This document shows, in pieces, positions 47,150 to 59,699 of a stretch of DNA of 64,000 bases. Position 1 is the first letter of the stretch. Every line of letters begins with the position of its first letter. The translations under genes and the position numbers were made by a program. This DNA comes from Plumapathes pennacea. Taxonomy: Eukaryota; Cnidaria; Anthozoa; Antipatharia; Myriopathidae. The stretch covers positions 15,328,683-15,392,682 of the forward strand of contig OZ038468.1 of NCBI GenBank assembly GCA_964036295.1. Direction: 5' to 3'. The notes under the pieces are model-generated. The model did not search any database. It was not told the origin of the DNA and was given only the letters and a program-made list of their open reading frames with translations.

Positions 47150-47886
47150 AACTCCGTCAGTCATCCAGTCACCCAGCCACTCGGCCAGTCTAAACTTTGA
47201 TGTTTGCCAAGCACCAGGACAAGAGAACCACACATTATGGTCGCGCCGTGTCTTCAGTGTACGGTAATAAGAGTTTTCTTTTTTCTGGTCAGTTTGACTC
47301 GTCACTTTTCAAATATAAAAATGTTTCTCGTCACGCAGTACACAGTAAACACTTGTGATGATGTCCAACTGGCCAGATTTCAGGCCTTATAGTATAGGTT
47401 AAGTTACATTAGTGAACTTCTACGAGTCGTCGCGCGGCGGAAACTCCTACTTCATCACGCGGTCGCGATGGGAACACGTGCATTATGGTTCCGGCTAGCT
47501 AGCTAGGATAGAAGAACGGGGGAGGCAGAATTAAGGGATGGGTGCGAGACCCTGTGGACACGAGCCCGTGTTGGGTGCTGATCCGGGGTAAAGTGACCGA
47601 CTTACGGTCGGCCGTTCTTAGTCAACCAAATTCTGTTCTCGTTAACATGAAGAATCAAAGCTGTTTGTGTTAGCGTTTACAGAATATGACTGAAGAAGGG
47701 CCATATGACTGGGGTTGGTGGCTGACATTGGGGTAACACTCGAACTCGGGGGCGTTCGTGCGAGCAGGGCCCTATTAAGGGACTGGGAAAAACTCTTAAA
47801 CAACTTGGTCAACTCCGGGATTGTCCCACGTCAGTGAAAAAGGTAATAGAGTTTTTCTTCTGGCCTGTTTGACTCGTCACAGTCAA

Positions 47887-47918
<32 letters not shown>

Positions 47919-48640
47919 TTGGTTCAATGTTATATCGTCGATGTATTAATTTGGTCCAATGTTATATCGTTGATGTATTAATTTTGTTCGCATGACGAAG
48001 TCCAACTGGTCAGTTTCCAGGCCCTACAGGTTAGTTGAGTTAGTCTAGCTAGTCAGTCGATGAACTTCACGAGTCTTTACAAATCTTCCCGGGTCTTGAC
48101 GAGTTACCACGAGTCTTCACGAGTTTCCACGCGTCCTTACGAGTCTTCACGAATCTTCACGGCGGAAATTCGGGTATCGTGAATACGGCTGAATGAACGT
48201 GCCAGAGGGGGGTAAGGGGTATTGACTAAGGGCTTGGGAAAAACTCTTCCACAACCTGGTCGACGCGCACTTCGAGCCCATTCATCAGTGAAGAAGGTAA
48301 TAGAGTTTTTCTTCTAGTCAGTCTGACTCGTCACTTCTGAAAAATAAGCGTCGTTTTTTCTCGGTACTCGGTGGAAGTGAAGTTTAAGTTCTCGATGTAT
48401 AATCTGTTTTTGTGTCGGTGTCCGACTGACCAGGTTCCAAGCCCTTTTCCGTAAGTCGGTCGCGGTTCGGAAACTACAATCGTGCGTCGTATCACAGATT
48501 CGGATCTAAAGAGGAGGAGGCGGGAGGGGGAGGAGGAGGAGATAGGGGTATCTATATCTAGTATAATCTAGTATAAGGCCTGAGGAAAACTCTTCCGCAA
48601 CTTGGTTAAGGACAGCGCAGCGGGATATTGGTATGTACAT
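47150..48640 (+). repeat. Four diverged exon-like modules with splice donors
   Basis: Repeated blocks share 'gaaaaactctt' and 'aacttggtc' type sequence and then an AG/GTAATAGAG-type donor followed by 'gtttttcttct' (donors near 47262, 47848, 48297; a fourth GTATGTAC near 48630). 'tgtccaactggccag' type blocks lie between them. Unit length 350-590 bp. Confidence 0.5.
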
Positions 48641-49259
48641 TTTCTTTGTATTTTAGGAGTAGGGGTAGGTTTTTCCCCTTTTGCCTTCGTTTTCCCCTGG
48701 GGCGGTTTCTTCGGTTCCTGTTATTTATTCTCGTCGTCTCTTCACCTCGTCGTCTTCGCCTCGTCGTCGTCACCTCATCGTCGGATAACAGCGGTCCGAA
48801 AACGCGTGTCTTTGGAACAAAGACATACAACGGCATGTGTGGTTTATGTAGGCGATTGTGACTATACTTTAGGGGGTCTTCTGAAAGGCTGTAACATTTA
48901 ATTCCGTTACATAATTCGGTGTAGGCGTTTACATTCGGATTAATAAAATTATACATTCGGCTTTATGTATGTGTGTGATCGGAGCAGTAACTGGGTTTCT
49001 CTGGGGTCCATGATAGTGTTAACCTTGGGCGATATATTTTGCAATCTTCTTTTAAGTCGTTTTTGGATTTGTCTTCACGTTTTGCCTTTTGGAGCAGCGC
49101 TCGTCGTTTACGTCCTTCAGCAGCTTTTTGAGAAACCATCCAACGTTTGTCCTGAATCGTTTCAACCGTTTTATACATGTTTAGTCGCCTTTGTCTAATT
49201 TTTTGGATATCGCTTGCCTTTGTTTATCTTTTTTCTGCCTTTTTGAACCCAGTGAGCGT

Positions 49260-50235
49260 CTTTGCAGTTCGTCTTTGCACTTTTTTTACCCTTTTTATGA
49301 GCATCGATCGTCTTTGTGTTTTTTATTGGCACCTTTTTGCCTTTTGAACATCGAGCATCTTTGCGTTTCGTGTTGGCTCTTTTTTGCCTTTTGAACATCG
49401 AGTGTCTTTGCGTTTCGTGTTGGAACGTTTTTGCCTTATCGCCTTTTTGCCTTTTGAACATCGAGCGTCTTTGCGTTTTGTCTTGGCACCTTTTTGCCTT
49501 TTGAACATCGAGCGTCTTTGCGTTTCGTCTTGGCACCTTTTTGCCTTTTGAACATCGAGTGTCTTTGCGTTTCGTCTTGGCACCTTTTTGCCTTTTGAAC
49601 ATCAATCGTCTTTGCGTTTTGTCTTGGCACCTTGTTTTTGCCTTTTGAACATCGATTGTCTTTGCGTTTTGTCTTGGCACCTTTTTGCCTTTTGAACATC
49701 GAGTGTCTTTGCGTTTCGTCTTGGCACCTTTTTGCCTTTTGAACATCGAGCGTCTTTGCGTTTTGTCTTGGCACCTTGTTTTTGCCTTTTGAACATCTAT
49801 TGTCTTTGCGTTTTGTCTTGGCACCTTTTTGCCTTTTGAACATCGAGCGTCTTTGCGTTTCGTCGTGGCACCTTTTTGCCTTTTAAACATCGATCGTCTT
49901 TGCGTTTCGTCGTGGCACCTTTTTGCCTTTTGAACATCGAGCGTCTTTGCGTTTCGTCTTGGCACCTTTTTGCCTTTTGAACATCGATCGTCTTTGCGTT
50001 TCGTCGTGGCACCTTTTTGCCTTTTGAACATCGATCGTCTTTGCGTTTCGTCGTGGCACCTTTTTGCCTTTTAAACATCGATCGTCTTTGCGTTTCGTCT
50101 TGGCACCTTTTTGCCTTTTGAACATCGATCGTCTTTGCGTTTCGTCGTGGCACCTTTTTGCCTTTTGAACATCGATCGTCTTTGCGTTTCGTCGTGGCAC
50201 CTTTTTGCCTTTTGAACATCGAGCGTCTTTGCTTT
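49260..50235. repeat. 47-bp tandem repeat, ~20 copies
   Basis: Unit about 'cgtctttgcgtttcgtcttg' plus 'gcacctttttgccttttgaacatcga'. A few copies are 3 bp longer. 47 is not a multiple of three, yet none of the three - strand frames has a stop, so frames run for up to 278 codons as 47-residue Lys/Arg-rich repeats built from three readings of one unit. Confidence 0.95.
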
Positions 50236-51566
50236 TTGTTCCTTATGCCTTTTTGGACAACGATCGCCCTTATCCGCCTTCAGCGTTTCAGTTTTTACAA
50301 GACCTTTTTGCAAGACTCCTTTTCTGGACATCACTCTTCTTTGGAATTCACCTTCTTCTTCTGCCTTCCAAGTTCATCTTTTTGGATTTCTTTCTTTGGT
50401 CCTTTGCTGAATCGTTTGGTCGTGCTGTCTCCTTTGCTGCCCAGGACTCCATAAAAGGAATGTATTTTTAGTTAGTTTTGTTTTTCTGCATTATCGTTTT
50501 AAAGTTCGCATATACTGTCTTAACTTTGTAAATTGTGTTTGTTTGTTTGTTTGTTTGTTTGTTTTCTCTTACTTCTCCAGATGTCAACGCAGGCTCGAGA
50601 CAATGACGGTGAACCACAACAGCTTGCATATATCCTTTTGGTATCCTTTTACATTCATCGGCAATTTTCCCCAATTTTCCTGATACAAAATCAGTGTTAA
50701 ATGAGCGAGTTTCCTTAAATGTAATTTATCCTTCTTCAGATTAGCTTAGCGACCACGCCGGGAGCCCGCAAGACATCGACTACCGTGTGCAGGTCCCGCA
50801 GATCAGACTGACGCAGTATCGGAAAATCGAGGACGCGAGCCCTGGGAAAATCGCGAAGCAGCCTACCTGTAAACCGTAAGCTTTTTGTCGGTCTCGCTCG
50901 TCGTCTGTCCATCCACGCACACCCAGGTGCACACGCTCTCAATACTGCAGAACTGCCGGAAAAACAGATCTCATTGTGTTGTTACTGTTGTTGTTATTGT
51001 TGTTGTTATTGTTGTTGTGCTTGTTTCTCTGCAGAGCCCCATCCCACAGCTCCATTCTGCAGTTCGTCGCAGCTCCATTCTACTGTTTGATGATCCATCA
51101 TTTGATGTCGTGCAGATGCTTTCACGTAAGATGTCTGTGTGATACTCTGTGTCTGTGGTTGTCTGTCTCTGCCCTCTCTGTTTGTGTTTGTGTCTGTGTC
51201 TGTATCTCCAAATGTTGTACAGTGTTTGCTTTCGTTTGCATGATTCCTAACGTTATTTCAATTGTTTTAGTGGTTGTTATGGACTCCCTTTAGCAGTCAG
51301 TCGCAGCTCCATCGGCGTCACAACTCCAGTCCGCATTTCCGATCCGCAGTTTCCATCCGCAGTTTGTCACAGCCCCATTCTCCTGTTCGTCGGCCATCAT
51401 CCAATGTCATGATGTCCTTTCAGCCATCATGAGAACATAAGCTCTTTTATCATCTGTCTGTCGGATACTCTGTGTCTTGTCTTTGTCCGTGTCTTTGATT
51501 CTGTCACTGTCTCTCTTTCCAACTGTCTTGTGGTACTTGCATACTTGCGTTATTCCTTACGTTATG

Positions 51567-51571
51567 CAACT

Positions 51572-51632
<61 letters not shown>

Positions 51633-51669
51633 GATGTTGATGTTGATGTTGATGTTGATGTTGATGTTG
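51567..51669. repeat. (GTT)n(GATGTT)n microsatellite
   Basis: Long Val/Asp or Leu/Met frames over it are artefacts. Confidence 0.9.
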
Positions 51670-52284
51670 TTATGCTACTTTGTTTTCCATTCCACAGTCC
51701 CGTTCAACACTCTGTTACAGCACCAGGCTACAGATCGTCGCAGTTTGCCACAGCCCCATTCTTTCATTCGTGGATCCATATTCCAGTCTGATGCAGACGC
51801 CTTCATGAAACGTAAGCTGTCTGTTTTGTCTGCCTCTCAAACTCTCTGTCACTCTGTCTTTGTCAGTCAGTCAGTCTATCTCTGTCTACCTCTGGCTAAT
51901 TCTTTCTCAATATCTCAGAACTGCATTATTGAAGTTTTTGTTGCTGTTTTGTTTGTTTTCCACGCAGAGCCCGATTCCAAAGCCTCAATCAGCGCAGAAC
52001 GTTGCAGCCCTGTTTGTCAGTATACCATCACACGACATGCAGATGCCTTTATGAAAGCGTAAGCTTTTTCTCTGTCTCTCGGACACTTGGTCATTATCTG
52101 TCAGACTCTCGCTCTGTTCCTATCCTCTGGTCTGTCTCTGTGTCTGTCTGCCCCTAGCCTATAGTTTCTATAATATCGCAGAACTGCTTATTGCAATCGT
52201 TGTTATTACTTTGTTTGTTTTCCATGCAGAGCCCGTTCCAGAGCCTCATTTAATCGCACAGTTAATCCACAGTTAATCGCAACA

Positions 52285-52520
52285 CCAACTTGTAATTAAG
52301 TTCGCCGCAGCCCCATATCCTGCTGTTCGTCACAGACCCAACCTTGTTCGTCGCAGTCCCATAGTATACTGCATGTTTGCCGCAGTCCCGTATTATGCTG
52401 TTCGTCGCATGCCATAATACCTTTGGTCGCAGCCCCATATTCTGTTCGCCGTAGCCCCATATTCTACCGTTCGTCACAGCCCTAACCTGCAGTCCATCAC
52501 AGAAATACTCTTCAATTCCT
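52285..52520. repeat. Degenerate ~28-bp repeat 'gttcgtcgcagccccat'
   Basis: About eight diverged units; the same motif occurs in the exon-like blocks upstream. Confidence 0.6.
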
Positions 52521-53576
52521 CACAGCCCTCATTTGTTTGTCCGTCCGTCACCTGACGTAATGCAGAGCCGCGCCTTCCTGTAAAGGGTGAGTACAACTGA
52601 TAGTTATTTTAAACAGCGACCTGTGACATCGTCCTCGCGCAGACCCGAATACGAGGGATGCGTGTTTACTGAAAGACAGATAGAACATAAATAAAACGGA
52701 CGCGGCTGAATTGAGAAGTTTGTTTTTTTTTTTCAAAAGAAAGGTTAAGTAACTAGGGCTTTGCCTTCGTAATGTTTGTTAGTTTAACATGCGGAAATGA
52801 TAAGTTCATAGTTGCTGTCTTGCCCGTTTACTTGATGTTTTATTGTAATTCACATCCGTAGGAGAGGGGCCCAGGCAGACAATTCAAACAAAGCCAACAA
52901 GACTGGAACTTTGCATCTACACGCCGTTGATATGCAATACTTTAAATTAGAGTCTCGTATAATATACTTTGGGCGTCCAAAACAAAACCAGATGACGTTG
53001 ATAGAGAGACCAGAACTTAAACAAAATTTGACAAGTGCTCGCGTAGTGGAATGTTGATTCAGTTTCGTCTCATTAGTACAAAGACAAAAAGTTATGTTTT
53101 CGTACTCGTGGTCGGTCCTCTTTAGTTTGTTCATAAATCACTGATAAAGTAACAATGGTAATTCACAAGTGCTAGTTAATGAAAAGCACGCGTGGATTGC
53201 AACATTAAAGTGTTCTGAAGCCCCCAGTCTGCTTTTATTGTGTCACTTTCAACCCTTACACTCTTGAGACTGCTAAATATTTACATTGCACACAGTGAAG
53301 AACGGCAGAACAATACACTGATAGCTCGCCGAGATGAGTACTGGTTTATACCTGCAACACTTGCAAGTTTTCTTCTTACATGATTGAGATAATGAGCTCA
53401 AGAGTGAAAGGTCTACGAGTTTTCGGCGGTTCTATCTCTTTGTCTTCTCATGCCTCGGGCTCTGTGGGCTTTCGTCTCTGTCTGTTGATATTTCTTTGTT
53501 CCTGTTTCTTCTTTCTGCGTGTTTCTGTTTCTGTTTGTTTGACTCTATTTCAATCTTCAGAACTTTTCCTCGGTCT

Positions 53577-53752
53577 TAGCCAGCGTAGCGGTTCTTCAAG
53601 GAAGGGGAGGGGAGGGGAGTCTGATCCGAGTGTGAATGCAAGCAGGGAGAATGGGGATAAGGAGGAGTTATCCCCATTCCCCCTCCTCGCGTTCGCACTC
53701 GGACCAGAACCCCTCCCCTTCCCTTTCCCGGAGAGCCGTTACGCAGGCTACC
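53577..53752. mobile_element. Foldback element
   Basis: Outer arms 'tagccagcgtagcggttct' and reversed 'tagcctgcgtaacggctct', with the inner arms 'gaatggggataa/ttatccccattc'. Almost the whole 176 bp folds. Confidence 0.75.
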
Positions 53753-54001
53753 TCGGTTTCTGTCTTCGCTTCTTCGACTGTCTGACCGTTTGTTTGTTTG
53801 TTTGTTTGTCTGTCTTTCAAAATCTATTCTACCTATCTGTTTGTCTGTCCGCCTGAACCTTTTGAGACAACATCAGACAAACACTCGAGAACGTAAAATA
53901 GTTTATTTAATTTCTAATGAAGCAACAACAAGAATTATTTATTGATTTACTGAAATATTGGTAAATATCACTGTTAGATTCTTGATCGACTGGCTGATTA
54001 A

Positions 54002-54006
54002 TCAAC

Positions 54007-54060
<54 letters not shown>

Positions 54061-54075
54061 ATTGATTGATTGATT
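54002..54075. repeat. (GATT)n microsatellite
   Basis: About 17 GATT units with one interruption. Confidence 0.9.
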
Positions 54076-54310
54076 AAACAGATGGACTGAATTATTGATT
54101 CGTTGATCCATTTACAACTCTTGACGGATTGATTAACACGTCAGAGCTTCACAAAAATGTAAAGAAACCCAGAGATTTCCAGTGTTAGCAGCTACATAAA
54201 TCAACAGTAGTCAATTTTCAACATTCGCCATACATAAAATTCTAAGCCATATTCTCTCAAAAAAGCAGCTATTCCCAGATCACCCACAACTATTTTTTCA
54301 GGTTATCCAG

Positions 54311-54679
54311 TTAGTGAGCACAGCGACAGCCGATGGTCTGAATGGCCTGCACAGACTTTCCATTCAATACCACGCGAACGACCTTCTGGACATCAGGCAC
54401 ACATTTTGGGTAACTGTACTGCGGGATAGCTGACAGGCAAGCTAGATCAGCGGCATTGCAGATGGTTTCCATGAGACCACAGCAAAGTATCTCTGTAAGG
54501 ACACAAGGTTTCCTGCCCCAATGACGTTTCTGGGTGGATGCCACTGGGCAGAGATCCTTCAGGAGGAGAAGCGACTTGATACCGTGGTCACCACGTGGGA
54601 TTACCCCAGTTTGACTGGAACGGTGCGGTTTCCGATCGACAGCCAGTGTTCCCGCAGCCAACAGTGTCACAAAGAGGAA
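54311..54679 (-). CDS. Probable last exon of a secreted cysteine-rich protein
   Basis: An open - strand frame of about 122 codons begins after a plausible acceptor (TCCACAAG at 54680) with a signal-peptide-like core FLFVTLLAAGTLA. It then has nine cysteines, including CC and a final GCRC three residues before the stop. The Cys-x-Cys near the C-terminus recalls cystine-knot growth factors (for example IL-17 or Spätzle types), but spacing does not fit one family clearly. The initiator Met would lie in an upstream exon not found. Not recognised. Confidence 0.35.
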   Translation of the reverse strand, partial: FLFVTLLAAGTLAVDRKPHRSSQTGVIPRGDHGIKSLLLLKDLCPVASTQKRHWGRKPCVLTEILCCGLMETICNAADLACLSAIPQYSYPKCVPDVQKVVRVVLNGKSVQAIQTIGCRCAH

Positions 54680-54828
54680 CTTGTGGACATAAACATGAGA
54701 TAAAGTGTTACGTACTGAATGATATTAGGTAAACAGTGTGATATTACTTAGATAGAATGTACGGCTGTGAATTCGACTGACGGGCTGGCTGGCTGGCTGG
54801 CTGCACGGTTAATTATTCTCCTTTCACT

Positions 54829-55024
54829 ACCAACAGTGATCAACTTCGATTTTCTCCTTCAGTTTCTCGCCAGAAATATATCATATAGTAAGGAGAACTT
54901 GGCTTTGGATACCTTGCTCAAACAATAGCTGATTAGACTATCAATTCTCACCACATAATTTGTACATTTTCTTATTAAAAGGTTAGGAGAATCTGTATTT
55001 TGATCTCGGGAGTTAAAGGGTTAA
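54829..55024 (-). mobile_element. piggyBac-type MITE, copy 4, reverse
   Basis: Starts TTAATTATTCTCCTTTCACT and ends GGGAGTTAAAGGG-TTAA; inner sequence matches copies 1-3 in reverse complement. Confidence 0.7.
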
Positions 55025-55282
55025 ATAGAGTAGACATCAGTGACTTAGACGTAAATCAACAATTTTTATGGTTTGATCAAACTTTGTGTGATGTGGCCGG
55101 TTAGATAGAATATATCCTCGATTATTGACTATTTACTCCCTAAAAACAGTTAGATTTACATAATTTGTTCATTTGGAGATAGTGCTCAAACTTGAGAAAT
55201 TTAGCGAGGTACAAATTCACAGGTTGGAAAAAAAATCCAAGTTCAACTGTATATATTTTTGATAAAATGCAACAGAGGTGTA

Positions 55283-55490
55283 AAGGTGAAGTAATACGGG
55301 CAACATTTTCAGTGCAACTTGGTTGTGCAACAATGTTGCGTTGCAAGTTGCACCGTAATGTTGCGCGTATTACCACCGTGTTGCAAGTTGCAGCAACATG
55401 TTGCACCCACTTCTACTTCGGTGCAACTTGCAACGCAACATTGTTGCACGACAACTTGCACTGAAAATGTTGCCCGTATTACCGCACCTT
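55283..55490. mobile_element. MITE with long TIRs
   Basis: Ends AAGGTGAAGTAATACGGGCA and AAGGTGCGGTAATACGGGCA (reversed); arms about 39 bp. Core of 'gttgcaacttgca' motifs. Confidence 0.8.
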
Positions 55491-55708
55491 AATGCCCAGT
55501 TATGCTGTAGACGGAAATTAGGAATCTATCGAAGTTTGCTTGGTGATAAAAACTGGACCGATTTTAAGATACCACGGTCGAAGGTTAATTTCAATAGATT
55601 TAAGAGGGGCATATATTTCCCCACCTATCGACTATCGCCGTTGTTCCCTGTTTGGAACTTAATCCACAAAACGGCTATATAGATTGACTGTCTGACTATC
55701 TTCGCATC

Positions 55709-56090
55709 CCGGGGGGGGGGGGGGGGGGGGAGGGTTACTCCCATATATAAGTCATATAGGTATGTGCCGCCCCAAAGGGTATCGTTTTCAAGCGTTTTCA
55801 GTCTGAAATAGGGTATCGATTTTGCCTGTTTGGTCTGAAATAGAGTATCGATTTTGTCTTTTAGGTCTGAGATAGGTATGATTTTAACAGAAATATGTCG
55901 CCGCGGACATTGCACGGCAAACGGAAGAAAACACAGGGCGGAAATCGTTGCAAAAGAAAAAAAAAATCTCTAAAAGAAGGTCTGAAATAGGGTATAAATT
56001 TTGGAGTCAGGTCTGAAATAGGATATAGAAAATCAGGTATTTTGGTCTGAAATAGGGTAAGGGTTTTCAGGGGCGGCACACCCCCACCTA
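55709..56090 (+). repeat. 'ggtctgaaatagggt' element
   Basis: Starts at a poly-G run of about 20 and contains five inner units with 'ctgaaatagggtat'. Same family as 26195-26530 and 32885-33195. Confidence 0.75.
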
Positions 56091-57247
56091 AAATTATAAT
56101 TGTTAGTTTATTTGCTAAGCGGCGATGAAACAGCCAACAGCAAGCATTACATAATTTACATTATTTCGTAGCTTTGTCCTCACCTTCCACATCTCAGGGC
56201 TGCAGTTGTGTTATCGCAAACGACTGAAAACCCGCAAAATTAATCCGTTCTTCAAAAGCAATAAACTGGCTCAATCCCCAACTGATGTTTCTTGTACTGT
56301 AAGCCACAAGAAAGAAATCCGTTTAATATTTAAGTTTGATTAGCCTATCAGAGCAGAGCTGTTTCTACAGTCGCACCAATGGTCGATGAGTGCAGCTATT
56401 CTTGTACCGGCTAGCCTAAACAAGGAAGTAGTCAACGAGGAAACGATATATCCTGAAGCTTTCAAATCTTACTGAAGTAGTGGACTGTAGCGGAGCCGGT
56501 ATCAACGGGACGGTCTCTTGAGACGGAAATACTCACTGGTTACATACCACGAGGAAAGGTGGGGAGAGCCGGTGGGGTACTCCTCATAATTATGGGTAAG
56601 ATTGGCCACCAGATCAAACTCTACGACTTCTTTTTACCTTATTTGTGACGTGTACCTGATACCGACCTGTATTATCAGTTAATGCGGACTCCAGTCAAGT
56701 CGAACAGTAAAACCTAATATACCCCACTCGGCCTGCCAAACATACAAAATCTATACTAGAAATACGATAATCGCAGATATCCCCTCGCTCTGTAGTGGGT
56801 TTTCGGAAAGCGGGATTCTTGTTTATTTTCCGTTCGGAGGTTATTTAATTTTTTTTTGCAAACCACGGCTGTGTAGCGACGTCACCAGTCGGCCGCTAAA
56901 AAAAATCTTTGTCGCACGGCAGTCTCGGTTTAGTTCACACAACGTCACAGTCTCTAATTTTCGTAGACAATAGCTGAACTCCAAAATTCGCTGAGACAAC
57001 ATTTACAAGCAACTACAGAATACTCCCGAGGTTTGAAAGCCAAGCAAAGTCGATCTTGGGCACCGAAAGTTTTATGAATTTCAAGAAGAACCGCGATTTC
57101 TCCAGCGATTTTTTTTTAACTTTAACACGCTTCTTCGAGTGTTACAAATTTAGGTCAATGCGAGTCGCTTGTTTACACACTTTCGAAGTCTCGAAACCGA
57201 GTGAATTTTGGCAATGATTCAATTTTGAACACACAATTTTGAAGTTC

Positions 57248-57620
57248 GGGATCCAACTAAGGACGGTCGGGATCCTGCTAAGAACGGCGACAGAATTTTT
57301 CTAATATAACAAATTTCACACTGCTGTTGCTGTAATATACATTACAAGTTTTATATCTACCTAGTCATCGCCATTGGCTGTTGGATTTGGTGCACTAAAA
57401 TCTCTCCAGAACCTTAAATATTTCTAAGTCCAATGTTCGGGATCCAGCTAAGGATGGCCACGGGATCCTGCTAAGAACGGCGAAAGAATTTTTCTAATAT
57501 AACAAATTTTACGCTCCTGTTGCTGTAATATACATCACAAGTTTGATATCTTCCTAGTCATCCCCATTGGCTGTTGGATTTGATGCACTAAAAACCCTCC
57601 AGAACCTTATATATTTCTAA
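57248..57620. repeat. Tandem duplication, ~185-bp unit
   Basis: Two copies starting 'gggatccaactaagga' (57248) and 'gggatccagctaagga' (57440), sharing 'cattggctgttggattt'. Confidence 0.8.
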
Positions 57621-57878
57621 CATCACGAGCCACAAGTGCACATTTCCACGCCTTCGCAGCAGGGCCTCCTGGTTGCTACTGATTAAAATGACTAATCTTT
57701 TACCAACTATGTCAATTAGTAAAACGATCCGTATGAGTCTGTATAAACCGTCGGCAGGGGTCACAATGTGAAACGCGCACAATTACAAGCGTTTGAAGTT
57801 ATTTCTCTCGTACTCATAAAGAGGGTAGGTACTAGCTGCTTCGCATGGACTTTAAACCAGAATCCGAAGACGTGCAAC

Positions 57879-58029
57879 ATGCAAGCATTCATGCTTAAGC
57901 TTTGGAACTGCGGCCGTAAAAAATATTCAGCGCCGTCCCGCCAAAATCGGACCGACCCGGCAATTTATCTGAGTGAGAGTAGCGCCGGGAGTAGCGTCAG
58001 ATCCGTAGCATCCGCAAAAAGACCAGAAG
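57879..58029 (+). CDS. Possible first coding exon, unidentified
   Basis: ATG at 57879 (MQAFMLKLWNCGRKK), then a Ser-rich stretch (YLSESSAGSSVRSVASAKRP) up to a good donor GAAG/GTGAGT at 58030. The frame is open back to 57768. No matching downstream exon was confirmed in the window. Could be the start of a gene with a long first intron. Confidence 0.3.
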
Positions 58030-58814
58030 GTGAGTAATATATGAGGGTGATTCCTTCGTGGTGATGTTTTATCCAGAAATTTAAACCACTGCCAAGTAAA
58101 GTCAACTGTTGTGCCCCGTTCGCAAAGGTTTCGACTACAGAAACCGTACTTCGAGTTCAGGTATTGAGTGATTCACGCTGAATTTGAAGGTAGAAAAAAA
58201 AAAGCGAAACACATTGGTCTTAGCTTTACTTTTGCATGCGCGACAATCTTATGAATAAAGGGTCTTTCCGAAGGGACGGTTCAAACCCAAAATCTGCCCG
58301 ATGGGACACCTGGTGCTATATTATAAAAATATTTTGCCACCCTTTCCTTGTTCTGATATGACTCCTGGCGTATTTTTGGATTGTATATTATAAGCCGGCC
58401 CGAGTTAATAAGTTGACCTTCCCTGAAAATATATTAGATAAATGCTAAAATCTTTGACCTCAAACTAAATTAAAATCCCAATGAGTCACTTTAGTTGACA
58501 CGGAGTCTTGGCTACCAAACCTGAATGCCCAAGGGGACATGAATTGAATATTTGTTTGTTTCTGTTGATTTGTTGTGCGTTTAAGTTCCCGTCAGCGTTT
58601 GTTGAGACGGAGTCCTGGCTACCAAACCAGAGTGCTCCAGGGATACGAGCCGTACAAAACTCCCATTATTCCCGACAGCTTTATTTAACAAACATGAAGC
58701 TTGTCCACTATCGCGCGCGGAACATTCAGGAAAATCGCATCATATCAAATTCGTTATAAATCGGGTTGCCTTTCTATGAGAGTTCTAATATCACGAGCAT
58801 TTGTGACTATGGGT

Positions 58815-59177
58815 CTCGGATTCAGAGACCAAAAAATTTTTGGTTTAAAACCCTAGGAGCCTGGGACTAACCTTAACTAACTCCAACTTTGACAAATAAT
58901 TTCTCCAAGATTAAAACTTATTTTCAAATGCAAAGGGCAGAATACTATCAGTTAGTACCTCAAGATCCTACTTTCTGTATTTAAGTTGGATTCAGAGACC
59001 AAATGATTTTTGGTTCAAAACCCTAGGAGACTTGGACTAACCTTAACTAACTCAACTTTGACGAATAATTTCTCCATGATTAAAACTTATTTTCAAATTC
59101 AAAGGGCAGAATACTATCAGTTGCTACCTCAAGATCCTACTTTCTGCATTTAAAACCCTAGGAGCCTGGGACTAACC
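58815..59177. repeat. Inverted copies of the 170-bp satellite
   Basis: A little over two units in reverse complement of 27031-29988. Confidence 0.9.
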
Positions 59178-59699
59178 GACAGAGCTGACAAACGCATTGC
59201 GTTGGTGACGTCATCAGTTCGTACGCTTTGTTTATCTTTTTCAGAATCCGATCACTGAGGTCAATATATTAACTTAAATTAACCTTAGAGCTTTCTTTTT
59301 CGTTGCAATGCTTGACCAGTCCTTTCACCTTAAGTATATTGTCCTTTTATACTATCTACGACTTTCACGGAATGCAGCTGGCCCAGTACTAAACGGCCGC
59401 TATGGCGATGAAATCACTCCGACAAGGACGAATTTGTTTTGCAATTTTCACCTAGTGTGCAAGGAGGAAAGTGGTAGGTGCAAAAGCTCAGGAAGAGAAA
59501 AACTATTGAACTGCAAACTCTAAAAATTTGTAGCTTAACTTTTGCTTCTGCGTCTTAACTTTTTTTAAAAACTCCGCCCGAAGCTGTGTTTCGCCACACA
59601 ATTAAAACATAGTTTATTATATGATTATTTTGAGCTGATCGACATAAAAGGAGGAAAGTATAGCTTGCCAAAATATTTCAAGTCGTTCTGTAAATTTCT

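Larger units (their letters stand above)
50581..52590 (+). other. Array of repeated exon-intron modules
   Basis: Exon-like blocks each begin after a pyrimidine-rich ...CAG and end at GTAAG: 50581-50640, 50751-50876, 51035-51115, 51701-51809, 51968-52061 and 52563-52586. Several start AGCCC and end 'gatgcctt(c/t)atgaaa'-like. The spaces are rich in 'tgtctctgtctg' and (GTT)n. The blocks 51701-51809 and 51968-52061 join in one frame (both end DAFMK), but no long conserved protein emerges. Either a lineage-specific gene with duplicated exons or a non-coding transcript. Confidence 0.35.
52600..54300. other. No clear gene
   Basis: Contains a foldback (53577-53752), a (GATT)n run, and one possible 3' exon after 'cacatccgtag' at about 52860. 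Nothing recognisable. Confidence 0.4.
55030..57760. other. Repeat-rich intergenic stretch
   Basis: Apart from the elements listed separately, no exon or gene was recognised. Confidence 0.45.

Noticed and set aside
51477-51791. Poly-Val/Asp and poly-Leu proteins
   Set aside because: Readings of the (GTT)n(GATGTT)n tract.
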